A DNA stretch of 64,000 nucleotides from Actinomycetes bacterium. GTDB lineage: Bacteria > Actinomycetota > Acidimicrobiia > Acidimicrobiales > Microtrichaceae. The notes under the pieces were generated by a model that searched no databases, was not told the DNA's origin, and saw nothing but the letters and a program-made list of their open reading frames with translations. A program made the translations under genes and the position numbers. How positions within the stretch are numbered: the first letter of the stretch is position 1; each line of letters starts with the position of its first letter. The stretch covers positions 248,001-312,000 of the forward strand of contig JAAEPF010000002.1 in the NCBI GenBank assembly GCA_024222295.1, given 5' to 3'. This document shows, one piece after another, positions 9,963-19,503 of this stretch.

Positions 9963-10646
9963 TCAGTCTCGCGCGGCGCGTGGCGGGTTTCCGGTACCTG
10001 TGGTGGACGCGGGGTGAACTGTGGTCAGCATGTGATCCGCGGCCAGGGCGGCAGCGGGCATCCGCCTGCGAACGAGTTCGGCGGCGGTGCGCGCATCGGA
10101 TGCCACGTAGGCGTCGACCTCCTCGGCCGAGGCGAGGTGCAGTGCCTCGCGGTCCAGCTCGACCGGGTCCATCCCGACCAACCGGGCGAGCGGCTTGAGG
10201 CCGCACGACAGGCCCAGGCTGCGACCCACGTCCGCGCGGTAGAGCACGTACCCGTCGAGCTGCACCAGGTTGTGCCAGCGCCCCCGCACCGCGCGGCGGT
10301 CGGGCTCATGACGCGACCCGCGGCTGGGATCGTCGCTCAGCTCAAGGCCGAGGTCGATGCCCAGGAGCTCCGCACGCCTCGCCACGAATGGCAGGTCGAA
10401 GGTGGACCCGTTCCAAGTGACCAGGTAGCCGGTCGGGATCGTGGACAGGAAGTGATCGGTCTTGGCAAGCAGTTCGGCTTCGTAGCCGGTGAACACCTCG
10501 TCGCACGAGTCGGTGGACACAGCCGTGGCCACGACCGCAGCCGTCTCGGGGTCGAGCCCACCGCTGGCGGTGTCGGTCTCGATGTCGAATCCCACCAGCG
10601 GTGCCGTGGTGCAGTTGGCTGGGGTAACCAACCCGGACAGGTCCAT
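9963..10646 (-). CDS. DEDD-family 3'-5' exonuclease-like protein (PolB-exonuclease related)
   Basis: A 227-residue stand-alone RNase H-fold nuclease. The three exonuclease motifs are visible: Exo I FDIET (Asp21, Glu23), Exo II TWNGSTFDLPF, and Exo III YVASDARTAAEL. This arrangement resembles the exonuclease domain of family B polymerases found as separate proteins in bacteria. A 3'-5' nuclease acting on DNA or RNA is predicted, but the role is unknown. No Shine-Dalgarno sequence is seen; TACCAT lies six bases before the ATG. It diverges from the HIT gene and precedes the ABC importer genes. Confidence 0.7.
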   Translation of the reverse strand: MDLSGLVTPANCTTAPLVGFDIETDTASGGLDPETAAVVATAVSTDSCDEVFTGYEAELLAKTDHFLSTIPTGYLVTWNGSTFDLPFVARRAELLGIDLGLELSDDPSRGSRHEPDRRAVRGRWHNLVQLDGYVLYRADVGRSLGLSCGLKPLARLVGMDPVELDREALHLASAEEVDAYVASDARTAAELVRRRMPAAALAADHMLTTVHPASTTGTGNPPRAARD

Positions 10647-10652
10647 GGGAGC

Positions 10653-10658
10653 ATGGTA
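10653..10658 (-). promoter_or_regulatory. Candidate -10 of leaderless exonuclease gene
   Basis: TACCAT on the minus strand, six bases before the ATG at 10646. Confidence 0.4.
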
Positions 10659-10724
10659 GGACGGGGCTGAGACACAACCCGGCTACAACGCCCACACGAC
10701 CGTTGGGAGCCCCAGGAGATGGCC

Positions 10725-11183
10725 ATGGCCGAAGCCGACTGCGCGTTCTGCGCGATCGTGAGCGGAGGGGCACGGGCGCACGAGGTCTGCCGCGGCAACG
10801 GCGTGGTGGCGTTCCTCGACCATTCGCCGCTGTTCGAGGGCCATGTGCTGGTTGTTCCCGACGAGCACTTCGAGACGCTCGCGGACCTGCCCACCCAACG
10901 CATAGCTGCATACTTCGCAGAGGTGCAGCGGATCTCGGCCGCGCTGCCGGCCGCGCTCGGCTGCACCGGCAGCTTCGTGGCGATGAACAACATCGTTTCC
11001 CAGTCGGTGCCGCACCTGCACACACACGTGGTTCCCCGCACGCGTGGCGACGGCCTGCGAGGGTTCTTCTGGCCACGCACCCGCTACGAGTCCGACGACT
11101 CTGCCGCGAGGACGGCGGCGGCCATCGCAACGACCCTCGGCGCCACGCGCCGGGGTCGACAGGGCGGTCGGCCGCAGCGCTGA
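10725..11183 (+). CDS. HIT family nucleotide hydrolase/transferase
   Basis: A 152-residue histidine-triad protein. The catalytic triad motif HLHTHVVPR is intact, and the N-terminal CAFCAIVSG with a Cys pair is typical of HIT proteins that bind zinc. HIT enzymes cleave nucleoside phosphoramidates or dinucleoside polyphosphates; the substrate here is not known. Two in-frame ATGs exist at 10719 and 10725; AGGAG at 10714-10718 is six bases from the second and zero from the first, which decides for 10725. The last 25 residues are a basic tail. Confidence 0.85.
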   Translation: MAEADCAFCAIVSGGARAHEVCRGNGVVAFLDHSPLFEGHVLVVPDEHFETLADLPTQRIAAYFAEVQRISAALPAALGCTGSFVAMNNIVSQSVPHLHTHVVPRTRGDGLRGFFWPRTRYESDDSAARTAAAIATTLGATRRGRQGGRPQR

Positions 11184-11300
11184 GACCCGTGCCAAGAACG
11201 CGTGCGGGGAAGGGGTCACGCTGGCCGGTACGATCGCAGCCAACGCCCGGGCCGTCCGTTGTCCGCCGCGACGCCCGCAAGAACCGGGCAGCAACCCCTG

Positions 11301-13040
11301 ATGGCAAGACACCTCATCACCAGCGCACTGCCCTACATCAATGGCGTGAAGCACCTCGGCAACCTCGTCGGGTCGATGCTGCCCGCAGACGTGAGCGCCC
11401 GGTACCTGCGGGCGGGGGGTCATGAAGTGCTCGCCATCTGTGCCACCGACGAGCACGGCACACCGGCCGAGCTGGGCGCCCTCTCCGAGGGCATGGACGT
11501 GGCCGAGTACTGCGCCCGCCACCACGACACCCAGCGCGAACTCGGCGAGAGGTTCGGCCTCTCGTGGGACTGGTTCGGGCGCACCTCGGCACCGCAGAAC
11601 CACGAGCTCACCGCCCACTTCGCGCGGCGGCTGCGTGACGAGGGATACACCGACATCCGAACCACCGCGCAGGTGTACTCGCTTGCCGACGGGCGTTTCC
11701 TGCCCGACCGCTACGTCGAGGGCACCTGCCCCAACTGTGGATACGAAAGGGCTCGCGGCGACCAGTGCGAGAACTGCGGCAAGCAGCTCGAGCCGACCGA
11801 GCTGATCGACCCGCGCTCTGCGGTGTCGGGATCCACCGAACTCGAGGTCCGCGACTCGGCACACGTGTTCCTGGCCCAGTCGCAGCTGGCCGAAGGCATC
11901 CGGGCCTGGGTCGACTCCAAGGAGGGCTGGCCCCAGCTCACCCGCTCGATCGCCTACAAGTGGCTCGACGAGGGCCTCGAGGACCGCGGCATCACCCGTG
12001 ACCTGTCCTGGGGCATCCCTGTCGACCCCGATGACTTCCCGGAGGCCGCCGGCAAGGTCTGGTACGTGTGGTTCGACGCACCGATCGGCTACATCTCGGC
12101 CACCCGCGAGTGGGCCGACGCCGGCCGCGGCGGCGACGATCCGGATGCGGCATTCGACCGCTGGTGGCGTCGTGACTCCGGCGCCGCAGACGTGACCTAC
12201 ACCCAGTTCATGGGCAAGGACAACGTGCCGTTCCACACGCTGTCGTTTCCGGCGACGATCATCGGCTCGGCCGAGGACTGGGTCCTGGTCGACCGGCTCA
12301 AGTCCTTCAACTGGCTCACCTACTACGGCGGCAAGTTCTCCACTTCCCAGGGCCGCGGCGTGTTCATGTCCGACGCCCTCGACCTCGTGCCGGCCGACTG
12401 CTGGCGCTGGTACCTGATGGCCAACGCCCCCGAGTCCGACGACTCCAGTTTCACCTGGGAGCTGTTCGGTGAAGCGGTCAACAAGGACCTCGTGGGCACG
12501 TTCGGGAACTTCGTGAACCGCACCGCCAGCCAGGTGAGCCGGCATTTCGGCGACGAGGTTCCCGCAGGTGGCGACGACGAGGAACCCGAAGCCGAGCTGT
12601 GGAGGCGGGTCGAGCATCGGCTGGGGGAGTACACCGAGGCGATGGACGCCTTGCAGTTCCGCCGGGCCACAGCGGCGCTTCGCGCTCTGTGGGCCGAAGG
12701 CAACCTCTACCTCGAGCAGCGCGAACCGTGGAAGACCGTCAAGGTCGACCGCGACCGCACCGCCTGCACGCTGCGCAATGCCCTTCAGGTCGCCCTTGTG
12801 GACGCAGTCGCTGCGGCTCCGTTCGTGCCGGAGGCGTCCGGGCGGTTGCTTGACGCGTTCGGGGGCCTCGGCGGTGCGAAGCTGTTGCTGGACGCGTCGC
12901 TTCCCGGCGCGGCCCGCGACGCGGTCGGTGCCGGAGACCCCTTCACCGGGCCGGGTCTGTTGTTCTCCAAGCTCGACGATGACCAGCTCACGCAGTGGGC
13001 GGACCAGTTCGGCGGCGAGCAAGGCGCCACAGGCGGATGA
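11301..13040 (+). CDS. metG: Methionyl-tRNA synthetase
   Basis: Class I synthetase charging tRNA-Met, 579 residues. The HIGH-equivalent reads HLGN (residues 18-21) and the KMSKS-equivalent is KFSTS (345-349). A zinc knuckle CPNC-CENC lies at Cys143/146/156/159. These features match the archaeal/eukaryotic-like MetRS branch rather than the bacterial KMSKS form. No C-terminal tRNA-binding (Arc1p-like) domain is present. I start at 11301, where the conserved N terminus begins; the longer frame upstream is not conserved. The next gene begins one base after the stop. Confidence 0.93.
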   Translation: MARHLITSALPYINGVKHLGNLVGSMLPADVSARYLRAGGHEVLAICATDEHGTPAELGALSEGMDVAEYCARHHDTQRELGERFGLSWDWFGRTSAPQNHELTAHFARRLRDEGYTDIRTTAQVYSLADGRFLPDRYVEGTCPNCGYERARGDQCENCGKQLEPTELIDPRSAVSGSTELEVRDSAHVFLAQSQLAEGIRAWVDSKEGWPQLTRSIAYKWLDEGLEDRGITRDLSWGIPVDPDDFPEAAGKVWYVWFDAPIGYISATREWADAGRGGDDPDAAFDRWWRRDSGAADVTYTQFMGKDNVPFHTLSFPATIIGSAEDWVLVDRLKSFNWLTYYGGKFSTSQGRGVFMSDALDLVPADCWRWYLMANAPESDDSSFTWELFGEAVNKDLVGTFGNFVNRTASQVSRHFGDEVPAGGDDEEPEAELWRRVEHRLGEYTEAMDALQFRRATAALRALWAEGNLYLEQREPWKTVKVDRDRTACTLRNALQVALVDAVAAAPFVPEASGRLLDAFGGLGGAKLLLDASLPGAARDAVGAGDPFTGPGLLFSKLDDDQLTQWADQFGGEQGATGG

Positions 13041-13041
13041 G

Positions 13042-13902
13042 TTGACCACCACAGACACCCCACCAGCACAACCCGAGGAACCGCAGGAACCCCTGCGGCC
13101 GCGCAAGCGTCCCAACGTGTTCGTGCGGTTCACGAAACGCCTCGGGGCTCAAGGGGCGCGGGTGATCCTGCTCGCCGCGATCATCGGCGTGTCAGGCATG
13201 GCCATCGGTTACGCGTTGGGCTACCCGCTCCGCTACGTCGACTACGAAGCATCGGCCGCGGTGTCGCTCGACCAGTCCTCTCTCGCCGGCACGATCGACG
13301 TGGTCAACGCGCTCGTGAGCCCCGATGACCTCGGCCCGGGTTGGAAGCCGGGAGACGAGACGCTCGGGTCATTCGGTGTTCTGGGCGCGGATGTGTGCGG
13401 CGAGGTGATCGAGACCCCCACGCCGTTGTCGGCCAAGGAGGCTGCGGTCTGGGTGGACGAGACCAACGGGGCGCGGATCATCTCCCAGGCCCTCCGGGTC
13501 GACCGGTGGAAGGCCGCCGAGGAATACGTCGACGACGTGGCCGACACGCTCGGGGAATGCGAGACCTTCTTCCGCGAGGTCAATGGCGATCAGGTGAAGG
13601 TCAACTCGTCGGACCTCGACCGTGACCCGCCGATCACCGACCACGTGGACCGTCGCTACCAGTCGCCCGACGGGGTGCAGGACTGGTCGATGATGGCGGT
13701 CGGCGATGTGATCATCGCCATCCAGTACCTCGCGGCCACCCCACCGCCGGAGGGGTTCCTCGACGACCTGGAGCGATCGGTGCTGTTGCGCATCGCACCC
13801 GCCGAGTTCTCCCCCGAAGGAGTCGACCCGGCGGTTCAGATACCGCAGCTTGATGACACGGGCAACCCGGCGTTGACGACGACCACTGCTCCCGGCGGCT
13901 GA
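13042..13902 (+). CDS. Conserved-type membrane-anchored protein of unknown function
   Basis: I do not recognise this 286-residue protein. A Pro/basic N terminus of about 34 residues precedes one transmembrane segment (VILLAAIIGVSGMAIGYALGY), so the remainder is probably extracytoplasmic. The outer domain has two cysteines (Cys110 and Cys155 approximately) that could form a disulfide, and ends in a Thr-rich tail. The only in-frame start after the metG stop is TTG at 13042, preceded by AGGCGG; ATG 13037 is out of frame. Close spacing to metG suggests cotranscription. Confidence in the start is moderate. Confidence 0.6.
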   Translation: MTTTDTPPAQPEEPQEPLRPRKRPNVFVRFTKRLGAQGARVILLAAIIGVSGMAIGYALGYPLRYVDYEASAAVSLDQSSLAGTIDVVNALVSPDDLGPGWKPGDETLGSFGVLGADVCGEVIETPTPLSAKEAAVWVDETNGARIISQALRVDRWKAAEEYVDDVADTLGECETFFREVNGDQVKVNSSDLDRDPPITDHVDRRYQSPDGVQDWSMMAVGDVIIAIQYLAATPPPEGFLDDLERSVLLRIAPAEFSPEGVDPAVQIPQLDDTGNPALTTTTAPGG

Positions 13903-13949
13903 TTCCGCCCCGGAAGCGTTCCTGGCGCCGTGGGCAGCGGTGCTGTCGG

Positions 13950-14735
13950 TCAGAGCTGGTCGACGATGCGGTGGAAGGACTCGGCCGGGCCGCACCCGAA
14001 GCGTGCGCCCGTGTCGGCGAGCTGGGCGCGCTCGCGGTCTCGGAAGGCCTCCAGCACGCCATGACGGTCCTCGCCGGGCTCGAGGCGGTAGAAGTGGGTT
14101 GTCTCGAGCTGGCTCTCGTGCGCTTCGAGCGCCGCCAGCTTCGCGGCGGTGTCGGCCGCTGCGACTTCCTCGAGGTGGTCCACGACATCCGATTCGAACA
14201 ACAGCAACAACGATGGCCGGTGGACCTCGAGGCGGCCGGTGAGCTGTTCGGGGTGGAAGAACGGGTCGCGTGCCGCCACGATGCCGTCGACGGCCAACTG
14301 GCCCGCAGCACGGTGGTCGGGGTGCAGGCGGTACCGGCGCCACGGGTCATGTCCGAGCACCGCTTCGGGTCTGAGCCTGCGCAGTACGGCGGACACCTCG
14401 GCTCGGGTGGCCACATCAGCCACGAGTTCGCCATCGGTGCGCCCGAGGAAGACGACCTCGCCGGTCGCACCGAGCGCAGCCGCGGCATCTCGTTGCTCCT
14501 GCTGGCGGCGCCTGACCAGGGCCTCGATGTCGGCTTCGGCGTCCCAGGTGCCTTTCGAACCGTCCGTGAGCACCAGGTGGTGTACCTCACATCCTTGGCG
14601 GGCCCACTTCGCGAGGGTGGCGCCACACTGGAACTCGGCATCGTCGGGGTGGGCCACGATCGCCAGGGCACTCGCGGGAACGTGGTCCCCGACCACCGGC
14701 TGGTCGCCACCCGAATCGGCGGCCGGGCGCACCAT
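13950..14735 (-). CDS. PIG-L (LmbE-like) family zinc deacetylase
   Basis: A 261-residue protein with the PIG-L zinc and catalytic motif AHPDDAEFQCGATL near residues 27-40 and a second zinc-ligand motif HPDHR. The family removes N-acetyl groups from GlcNAc-containing small molecules such as mycothiol or lipid precursors; the substrate is not deduced. I choose the ATG at 14735 because it is two bases after the stop of cofC and homology starts soon after. A second family member, the Mca-like gene at 49778, has the distinct HAHPDDESSKG signature, so this one is probably not Mca. Confidence 0.82.
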   Translation of the reverse strand: MVRPAADSGGDQPVVGDHVPASALAIVAHPDDAEFQCGATLAKWARQGCEVHHLVLTDGSKGTWDAEADIEALVRRRQQEQRDAAAALGATGEVVFLGRTDGELVADVATRAEVSAVLRRLRPEAVLGHDPWRRYRLHPDHRAAGQLAVDGIVAARDPFFHPEQLTGRLEVHRPSLLLLFESDVVDHLEEVAAADTAAKLAALEAHESQLETTHFYRLEPGEDRHGVLEAFRDRERAQLADTGARFGCGPAESFHRIVDQL

Positions 14736-14737
14736 GG

Positions 14738-15388
14738 TCAGTTGTCTCCGTCGACGAGAGGCGCGGCCAGCGCGGGTTGCGGCAAGGTCCCAAGTTCTGC
14801 GGGCGGCTCCAGGTCGGCAGGCTCGTCCACGTCCCACCCGAGCGCGGGGTCGGCCAGCTCCACCAACTCGAGGCCGAGATCCCTGGCCTGCGCGCAGTGC
14901 ACCGCGAACGAGCCGGGGCCGTAGCCGAGCTTGAACCGCTGCGCAGTGGGTATCGACAACACGTTGGTGCCGTCGCCATGACGGTCGGGTGCGATCACCA
15001 CCTCGCGTTCACCAACCACCGCGAGGTCGGCCAGCCCGGAAGCAAACGGCAGGTCGGCATGCGCGATCACGACCCGCTCGGTGCCGGCCTCGGTCGCCTG
15101 CGTGAGGGCTTCACCGAGCGCACCGTTGAGGTCGAGCCCGGGTGTCCAGCACACAGAAGCGCCACGTTGGCGGGCCCAGCCCGCAACCTCGTCGTCGTCG
15201 CACACCACGGTCACCGCCAGGCTGCCGGCGGCACCGATCACCACGTCTGCCATCGCCCGGGCGAGTCCGACCCGCTGTGAGGGGGTGAGCGCGGAGGAGA
15301 GCCGGCCCTTGGCCCGGCCGAACGCCTTCACCGGCACGAGCAGCACGGCTGAGGGGGCATGTTGTGCGTCGCTCACGTGCCGGATCAT
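14738..15388 (-). CDS. cofC: 2-phospho-L-lactate / phosphoenolpyruvate guanylyltransferase (coenzyme F420 biosynthesis)
   Basis: CofC/FbiD activates phospholactate or PEP with GTP to make the precursor of coenzyme F420. The N-terminal nucleotidyltransferase signature [16 protein letters not shown] and the later [10 protein letters not shown] and [10 protein letters not shown] motifs are diagnostic. The ATG 15388 gives 216 residues, the usual size; a GTG at 15376 is an alternative, and the longer open frame has no homology. It precedes the PIG-L gene by two bases. The presence of LLM-type oxidoreductases in this window agrees with F420 use. FbiA/B/C are not in the window. Confidence 0.88.
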   Translation of the reverse strand: MIRHVSDAQHAPSAVLLVPVKAFGRAKGRLSSALTPSQRVGLARAMADVVIGAAGSLAVTVVCDDDEVAGWARQRGASVCWTPGLDLNGALGEALTQATEAGTERVVIAHADLPFASGLADLAVVGEREVVIAPDRHGDGTNVLSIPTAQRFKLGYGPGSFAVHCAQARDLGLELVELADPALGWDVDEPADLEPPAELGTLPQPALAAPLVDGDN

Positions 15389-15520
15389 ATGGTCGGCCGC
15401 CGTTTGCACACCCATCGGCCCCGGGTCCGCGGGCCCCTGGGGCTGGCCCGTCGGCGGGGTGGCGGATTCCCGAGATGCTGCGCTTCGCGCTTTGGACCGC
15501 CCGCCGGCGCGCCTGCCTCC

Positions 15521-15526
15521 TATGGT
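15521..15526 (+). promoter_or_regulatory. Candidate -10 of leaderless gpsA
   Basis: TATGGT, six bases before the ATG at 15533; no Shine-Dalgarno sequence. Confidence 0.45.
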
Positions 15527-15532
15527 GAGCCG

Positions 15533-16552
15533 ATGCACATTCGCGTCGCGGTCATCGGTGGTGGGTCATGGGGAACGACTGTCGCGCACCTGGCGGCACA
15601 CTCGGTTCCGACCGTGCTGTGGGCACGACGCTCCGAGCAGGCCCAGGAGATCAACGAGCACCACACCAACAACCGGTACCTCCCGGGCTTCCAGCTGCAC
15701 TCGGATCTGTGGGCCACCGACGACCTGCGAGAGGCCGTGCGGGGCGCGGACGTGATCGTCATGGGGGTGCCGTCGCAGGGGTTTCGCGAGGCGCTCGAGC
15801 AAGTCGCCCGCTACGTGCGTGCCTGGGTGCCGGTGCTGTCGCTCACCAAGGGCCTCGAGCAGGGCAGCCGCCTGCGCATGACCCAGGTGATCCACGACGT
15901 GCTGCCCGGCCATCCCGCAGCCGTGCTCACCGGGCCCAATCTGGCCAAGGAGATCCTCGCCGGTGACGCCGCGGCGGCGGTGGTCGCCACTCCCGATCCC
16001 GTGGTGGCACAACACCTGCAGAGCATCTTCCACCAGCGTCTGTTCCGCGTGTACGTCAACCCGGACGTCACCGGTTGTGAGGTGGCCGGTGCGCTCAAGA
16101 ACGTGATCGCGATCGCGGCGGGCATGGCCGACGGCCTCGGTGCCGGTGACAACACGAAGGCGGCGGTCATCACCCGTGGCCTCGCGGAGATGTCGCGCCT
16201 GGGTGAGGCGATGGGAGGCCAGTTCGCCACGTTCTCCGGCCTCGCCGGCATGGGCGACCTGATGGCGACATGCATGTCGAAGCAGTCCCGCAACAGGTTC
16301 GTGGGGGAACAGCTCGGCCGCGGCCGCACCATCGACGAGGTCATCGAGGAGATGAACATGGTGGCCGAGGGGGTCAAGACTTCCCGGGTGGTGATGGAGC
16401 TCGCCCGTGAGCACAACGTCGAGATGCCGATCGCGGCCGAGGTTCACTCGGTGTGCCAGGGCGAGGCCACTGCGGTCGACGCCTACCGCGGGCTGATCCG
16501 CGGCCAGGACGGCGGCGTGGAGCATCCAACCCTGCATTTCAGGGACAGCTAG
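15533..16552 (+). CDS. gpsA: NAD(P)-dependent glycerol-3-phosphate dehydrogenase
   Basis: Reduces dihydroxyacetone phosphate to sn-glycerol-3-phosphate for phospholipid synthesis. The 339-residue cytosolic enzyme shows the nucleotide-binding GGGSWGT, the SLTKGLEQ and GPNLAKEI segments, the catalytic-region [15 protein letters not shown] and [12 protein letters not shown]. Every signature of the family is intact. The ATG at 15533 begins right at the conserved [11 protein letters not shown]. It diverges from cofC. Confidence 0.94.
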   Translation: MHIRVAVIGGGSWGTTVAHLAAHSVPTVLWARRSEQAQEINEHHTNNRYLPGFQLHSDLWATDDLREAVRGADVIVMGVPSQGFREALEQVARYVRAWVPVLSLTKGLEQGSRLRMTQVIHDVLPGHPAAVLTGPNLAKEILAGDAAAAVVATPDPVVAQHLQSIFHQRLFRVYVNPDVTGCEVAGALKNVIAIAAGMADGLGAGDNTKAAVITRGLAEMSRLGEAMGGQFATFSGLAGMGDLMATCMSKQSRNRFVGEQLGRGRTIDEVIEEMNMVAEGVKTSRVVMELAREHNVEMPIAAEVHSVCQGEATAVDAYRGLIRGQDGGVEHPTLHFRDS

Positions 16553-16610
16553 CACGCTGCGGCGCCGGCACCGGACCTGTGCCGTTGGGGCCGCGCAAGG
16601 GGCGCTGGCG

Positions 16611-16616
16611 TAGCCT
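16611..16616 (+). promoter_or_regulatory. Candidate -10 of the 16623 gene
   Basis: TAGCCT, six bases before the ATG. Confidence 0.4.
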
Positions 16617-16622
16617 CGCGGA

Positions 16623-18575
16623 ATGGCTGAAGCGAGCCCCCCGCCGCCAGGACCGGCTGCAGACGAAACCGGCGAGTCGGTGGTTCGCGTGCCGGTCAGG
16701 CGCGTACCTGTGCCACCCGTGCCGCTTGGTGTGCGGCTGGGTGGCGATGACGGTCCGAGGCGGGCCACAACACCACTGGGCACCGTCGACTCGCCGGTGC
16801 TGGGTGAGGTCGACCCAGCCGGGCGTGTGCAGCCGGCCGGACGACGGTGGTCGTTCGACTGGTGGGTCGGCTGCGAGGACCGTTGGCACCACCCGTCGAT
16901 GGAAGCCAACCGCAGCCACGGACCCCACGGCGCCTCACCAGTGAGGGAGACGACGCTTCGGGTGCCGGGTGGCGACATCGTGCAGCGTGTTGGCGGCCTG
17001 GTCGCCACCGCCGGTGACTTCTCGGGCCCCACCATCTCGGTGGAGATCGAGAACCGCAGTGCCGTTCCGGTGGCGCTCGCGTTGGTGCTCACCGCATGGG
17101 AACTGGATGGGCCCGGCTCCCTCGCCGAGGTGAGCCTGGACGACCCCGGCGGCACGGTGGTCTCGGTCGATGGGGTGCCGGCCGTCCTGCTGGACCGCCC
17201 CGCATCGAGGGCGGTGGCCTGCTCTCGTGGTGAAGCCGCCAAGGCCCTTGCCGCCGGCGAGGACAACGAGGTGGCCCCGGGCGCTGAGTGGACCGCGGCT
17301 ACGGGATCGGACCTGGAAGTGGCCCTCGTCGTCCCGCTCGCGCACACAGCCACCGTGCGCCTGCTGATCACGGGACCGGATCGCAAGGGCCGCACAGCCC
17401 CAACGTCGCCGTGGACGGCTCCTCCGCTCGAGTCCGTGGCCAGCGGTTGGGGCACCCATGGCGAGCACGACCCCCGGATCGTGGCTCCCTACGACGCCTG
17501 GGGCGACTTCGTGTCGTGGTCCGCACCGATGCTGCGTATCGCGGGGCCCGCCGAGGTGACCGACTCGCTCGACCCGGCTGCCGCCCCGCCCGCCGGCCAG
17601 AGCTGGGGGCCACGGCTCGGATCAATCTGTGAGGCACTGGCCGGTATCGACTCGGCCGACGCCACCAACGCGGTGGCGGGAGCACTCGTGCGGGCGCAGC
17701 GATTCTCGGGCCGGGTGGAACCTGCCGATGGAAGCGACGCCACCGCCGCCCTGCTCTGGAGCGCCGGGGCCATGCTCGTCGGACCCGACGGAGCCGGCCT
17801 CGCTGATGACTTCGTGGGTCCGGTGGCCAAGGCGGTGCGCCATCTCGACAAGCGCACGCGGAAGTCCGGGCATGCCGACGCCGGCGGGGTGGGGCCTCGA
17901 CGATGTGCGGCAGCGTTGCGCCATGTGGCGGTGGGGCTGGCCGCGGTCGGCCAGCCCGAGGTGGCAGCCGATGCCCTCGCCCTGGCGCAACGGCTCGACC
18001 TGGACGCCACCGGCGAGGGTGCCCTGCAGCCGGTTACCGGAGCGGGCACGGGCACATTCGGTGACGCCCGCAGCGAGCGCGACGCCGGGTGGTCCGGTGA
18101 CGCGTCCGGTCTGAAGCATCTCGCGGAGCGGGTGCAGCCTCGGCGAACGGCAGGTGTGGCTGACGCGGAGCCCTCTACCGCGACCAGCGGGTTCGACGTC
18201 GCCGAGTTGGCGGAAACCCGCCTGGCCCTGCTCGACGCCCTTGTCGCCGACACCCAGCAGGGGCCGGCGATCCTGGCGGTGTTCCCCGATGCGTGGGCCG
18301 GCCAGGGAGTCGAGGCCCACGGCGTGCGCACCGCGTGGGGCCAGGTCTCGTTCGCCCTGCGGTGGCATGGCAGTCGCCCGGCATTGCTGTGGGAGGTGAC
18401 CCCCTCGGTTCCGGGCGCCGAGACCACCCGCACCGCACCGGTGGTCAGTGCCCCCGGAGTCGATCCAGCGTTCAGCGCCACGCAATGGTCGGGCGAGGCG
18501 CTCCTCGTGCAGCCGTTGCCCGCCGAGGAGCCGACCGCGTCCGACGCCCCTGGCGAGGGACAATCATTCACATGA
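16623..18575 (+). CDS. Large protein of unknown function
   Basis: I do not recognise this 650-residue protein. It has no signal peptide and no clear transmembrane helix. Residues 70-100 hold an aromatic-rich stretch (WSFDWWVGCEDRWHH), residues 110-310 look beta-rich with repeated Val/Thr/Ser strands, and 330-640 are helix-rich with Ala repeats. A beta-sandwich followed by an alpha-helical barrel would resemble some glycoside hydrolases, but no catalytic motif is evident, so this is only a structural guess. The stop overlaps the next start (ATGA), coupling it to the M15 peptidase gene and hinting at an envelope-related role. Confidence 0.6.
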   Translation: MAEASPPPPGPAADETGESVVRVPVRRVPVPPVPLGVRLGGDDGPRRATTPLGTVDSPVLGEVDPAGRVQPAGRRWSFDWWVGCEDRWHHPSMEANRSHGPHGASPVRETTLRVPGGDIVQRVGGLVATAGDFSGPTISVEIENRSAVPVALALVLTAWELDGPGSLAEVSLDDPGGTVVSVDGVPAVLLDRPASRAVACSRGEAAKALAAGEDNEVAPGAEWTAATGSDLEVALVVPLAHTATVRLLITGPDRKGRTAPTSPWTAPPLESVASGWGTHGEHDPRIVAPYDAWGDFVSWSAPMLRIAGPAEVTDSLDPAAAPPAGQSWGPRLGSICEALAGIDSADATNAVAGALVRAQRFSGRVEPADGSDATAALLWSAGAMLVGPDGAGLADDFVGPVAKAVRHLDKRTRKSGHADAGGVGPRRCAAALRHVAVGLAAVGQPEVAADALALAQRLDLDATGEGALQPVTGAGTGTFGDARSERDAGWSGDASGLKHLAERVQPRRTAGVADAEPSTATSGFDVAELAETRLALLDALVADTQQGPAILAVFPDAWAGQGVEAHGVRTAWGQVSFALRWHGSRPALLWEVTPSVPGAETTRTAPVVSAPGVDPAFSATQWSGEALLVQPLPAEEPTASDAPGEGQSFT

Positions 18576-19372
18576 CCCAGCCGACCGCTGCCCGCCGCGC
18601 CGCAACCCCACGGCGCAAAGGACCGGTAGTGCTGCTCTCCGCTGTTGCGGCTGTGTTGTCGATCGCACTGACGGCGTGCACTCCCGAGGAGTTCCAGCAA
18701 TGGTGGGTGCAGCAGGGCAACCCGCCGATGGCGGAACCAGAACTGAGCAGGGCGGCCGCCGGCGCCACGAAGTTCTGGGAGGAGGTCGGCCGTCGCAACC
18801 GGTTCTCGCACTCGGTGTCGTCGATCGACGCCGCGCTCGCGGCGCGCATGACCCCGACCTCATGGCGGCCGGGCTGTCCGGTGCCGTTGTCGGAGCTGCG
18901 CTACCTGAAGCTGTCGTACATGGACTTCAGCGGTGCCGAGCGCACAGGCGAGCTGGTGGTGCACCGTGACGCGGTCGACGTGGCAGTGGCGATGTTCCGG
19001 CTGATGTGGGAGGAGAACTTCCCGATCGCATCGCTTCGCCTCGTGGACGACTTCGGCGGCGACGACGACGCATCGATGGCTGCCAACAACACCTCTGCCT
19101 TCAACTGCCGGTATGTGGCCGGCACGACGCGCTGGTCCAACCACGCGACGGGCAGGGCCATCGACATCAACCCGATACAGAATCCGTGGGTATCGTCGCG
19201 GGGCGTCGAGCCTCCGGCCGGGGCTGCGTTCACCGACCGCTCCTCTGTGCGTCCCGGCATGCTCGTAGCCGGTTCCCCCGCGGTGCGGGTTGCCGACTAT
19301 GTCGGGTGGGGCTGGGGTGGCCGCTGGTCGTCCTCGAAGGACTACCAGCACCTCTCCGCCTCAGGTAACTAG
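18572..19372 (+). CDS. M15-type (VanY/DD-carboxypeptidase-like) peptidase, predicted lipoprotein
   Basis: A 266-residue protein with a basic N terminus, a hydrophobic signal segment and a lipobox-like IALTAC, so it is probably anchored outside the membrane. The C-terminal half has the M15 zinc motifs: NHATGRAIDINPIQNP (H and D ligands) and a late YQHLSASGN with the third ligand His. Such enzymes cut D-Ala-containing peptidoglycan peptides. FNCRYVAG and WSNHATGRAIDIN place it with the M15C subgroup. It overlaps the upstream orphan gene by four bases. Confidence 0.78.
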   Translation: MTQPTAARRAATPRRKGPVVLLSAVAAVLSIALTACTPEEFQQWWVQQGNPPMAEPELSRAAAGATKFWEEVGRRNRFSHSVSSIDAALAARMTPTSWRPGCPVPLSELRYLKLSYMDFSGAERTGELVVHRDAVDVAVAMFRLMWEENFPIASLRLVDDFGGDDDASMAANNTSAFNCRYVAGTTRWSNHATGRAIDINPIQNPWVSSRGVEPPAGAAFTDRSSVRPGMLVAGSPAVRVADYVGWGWGGRWSSSKDYQHLSASGN

Positions 19373-19503
19373 CCCGTTCACGGCGCCGCACCGGCGCGCC
19401 AGGAGACTGTTCCTTCATCTGCACTCGTGGGCGCGGATGGGGCAGCTGTGTGACTGGACGAGCAGCGAGCAGTCGTGTGGCGCGAAGCAGTGGGGTGGCG
19501 CGG

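Noticed and set aside
10683-13133. 816-codon minus-strand frame opposite HIT and metG
   Set aside because: Shadow of the metG coding frame; no recognisable motif.
13697-13716. GGCGATG...CATCGCC inverted repeat
   Set aside because: Short, inside a coding sequence, expected by chance at this base composition.
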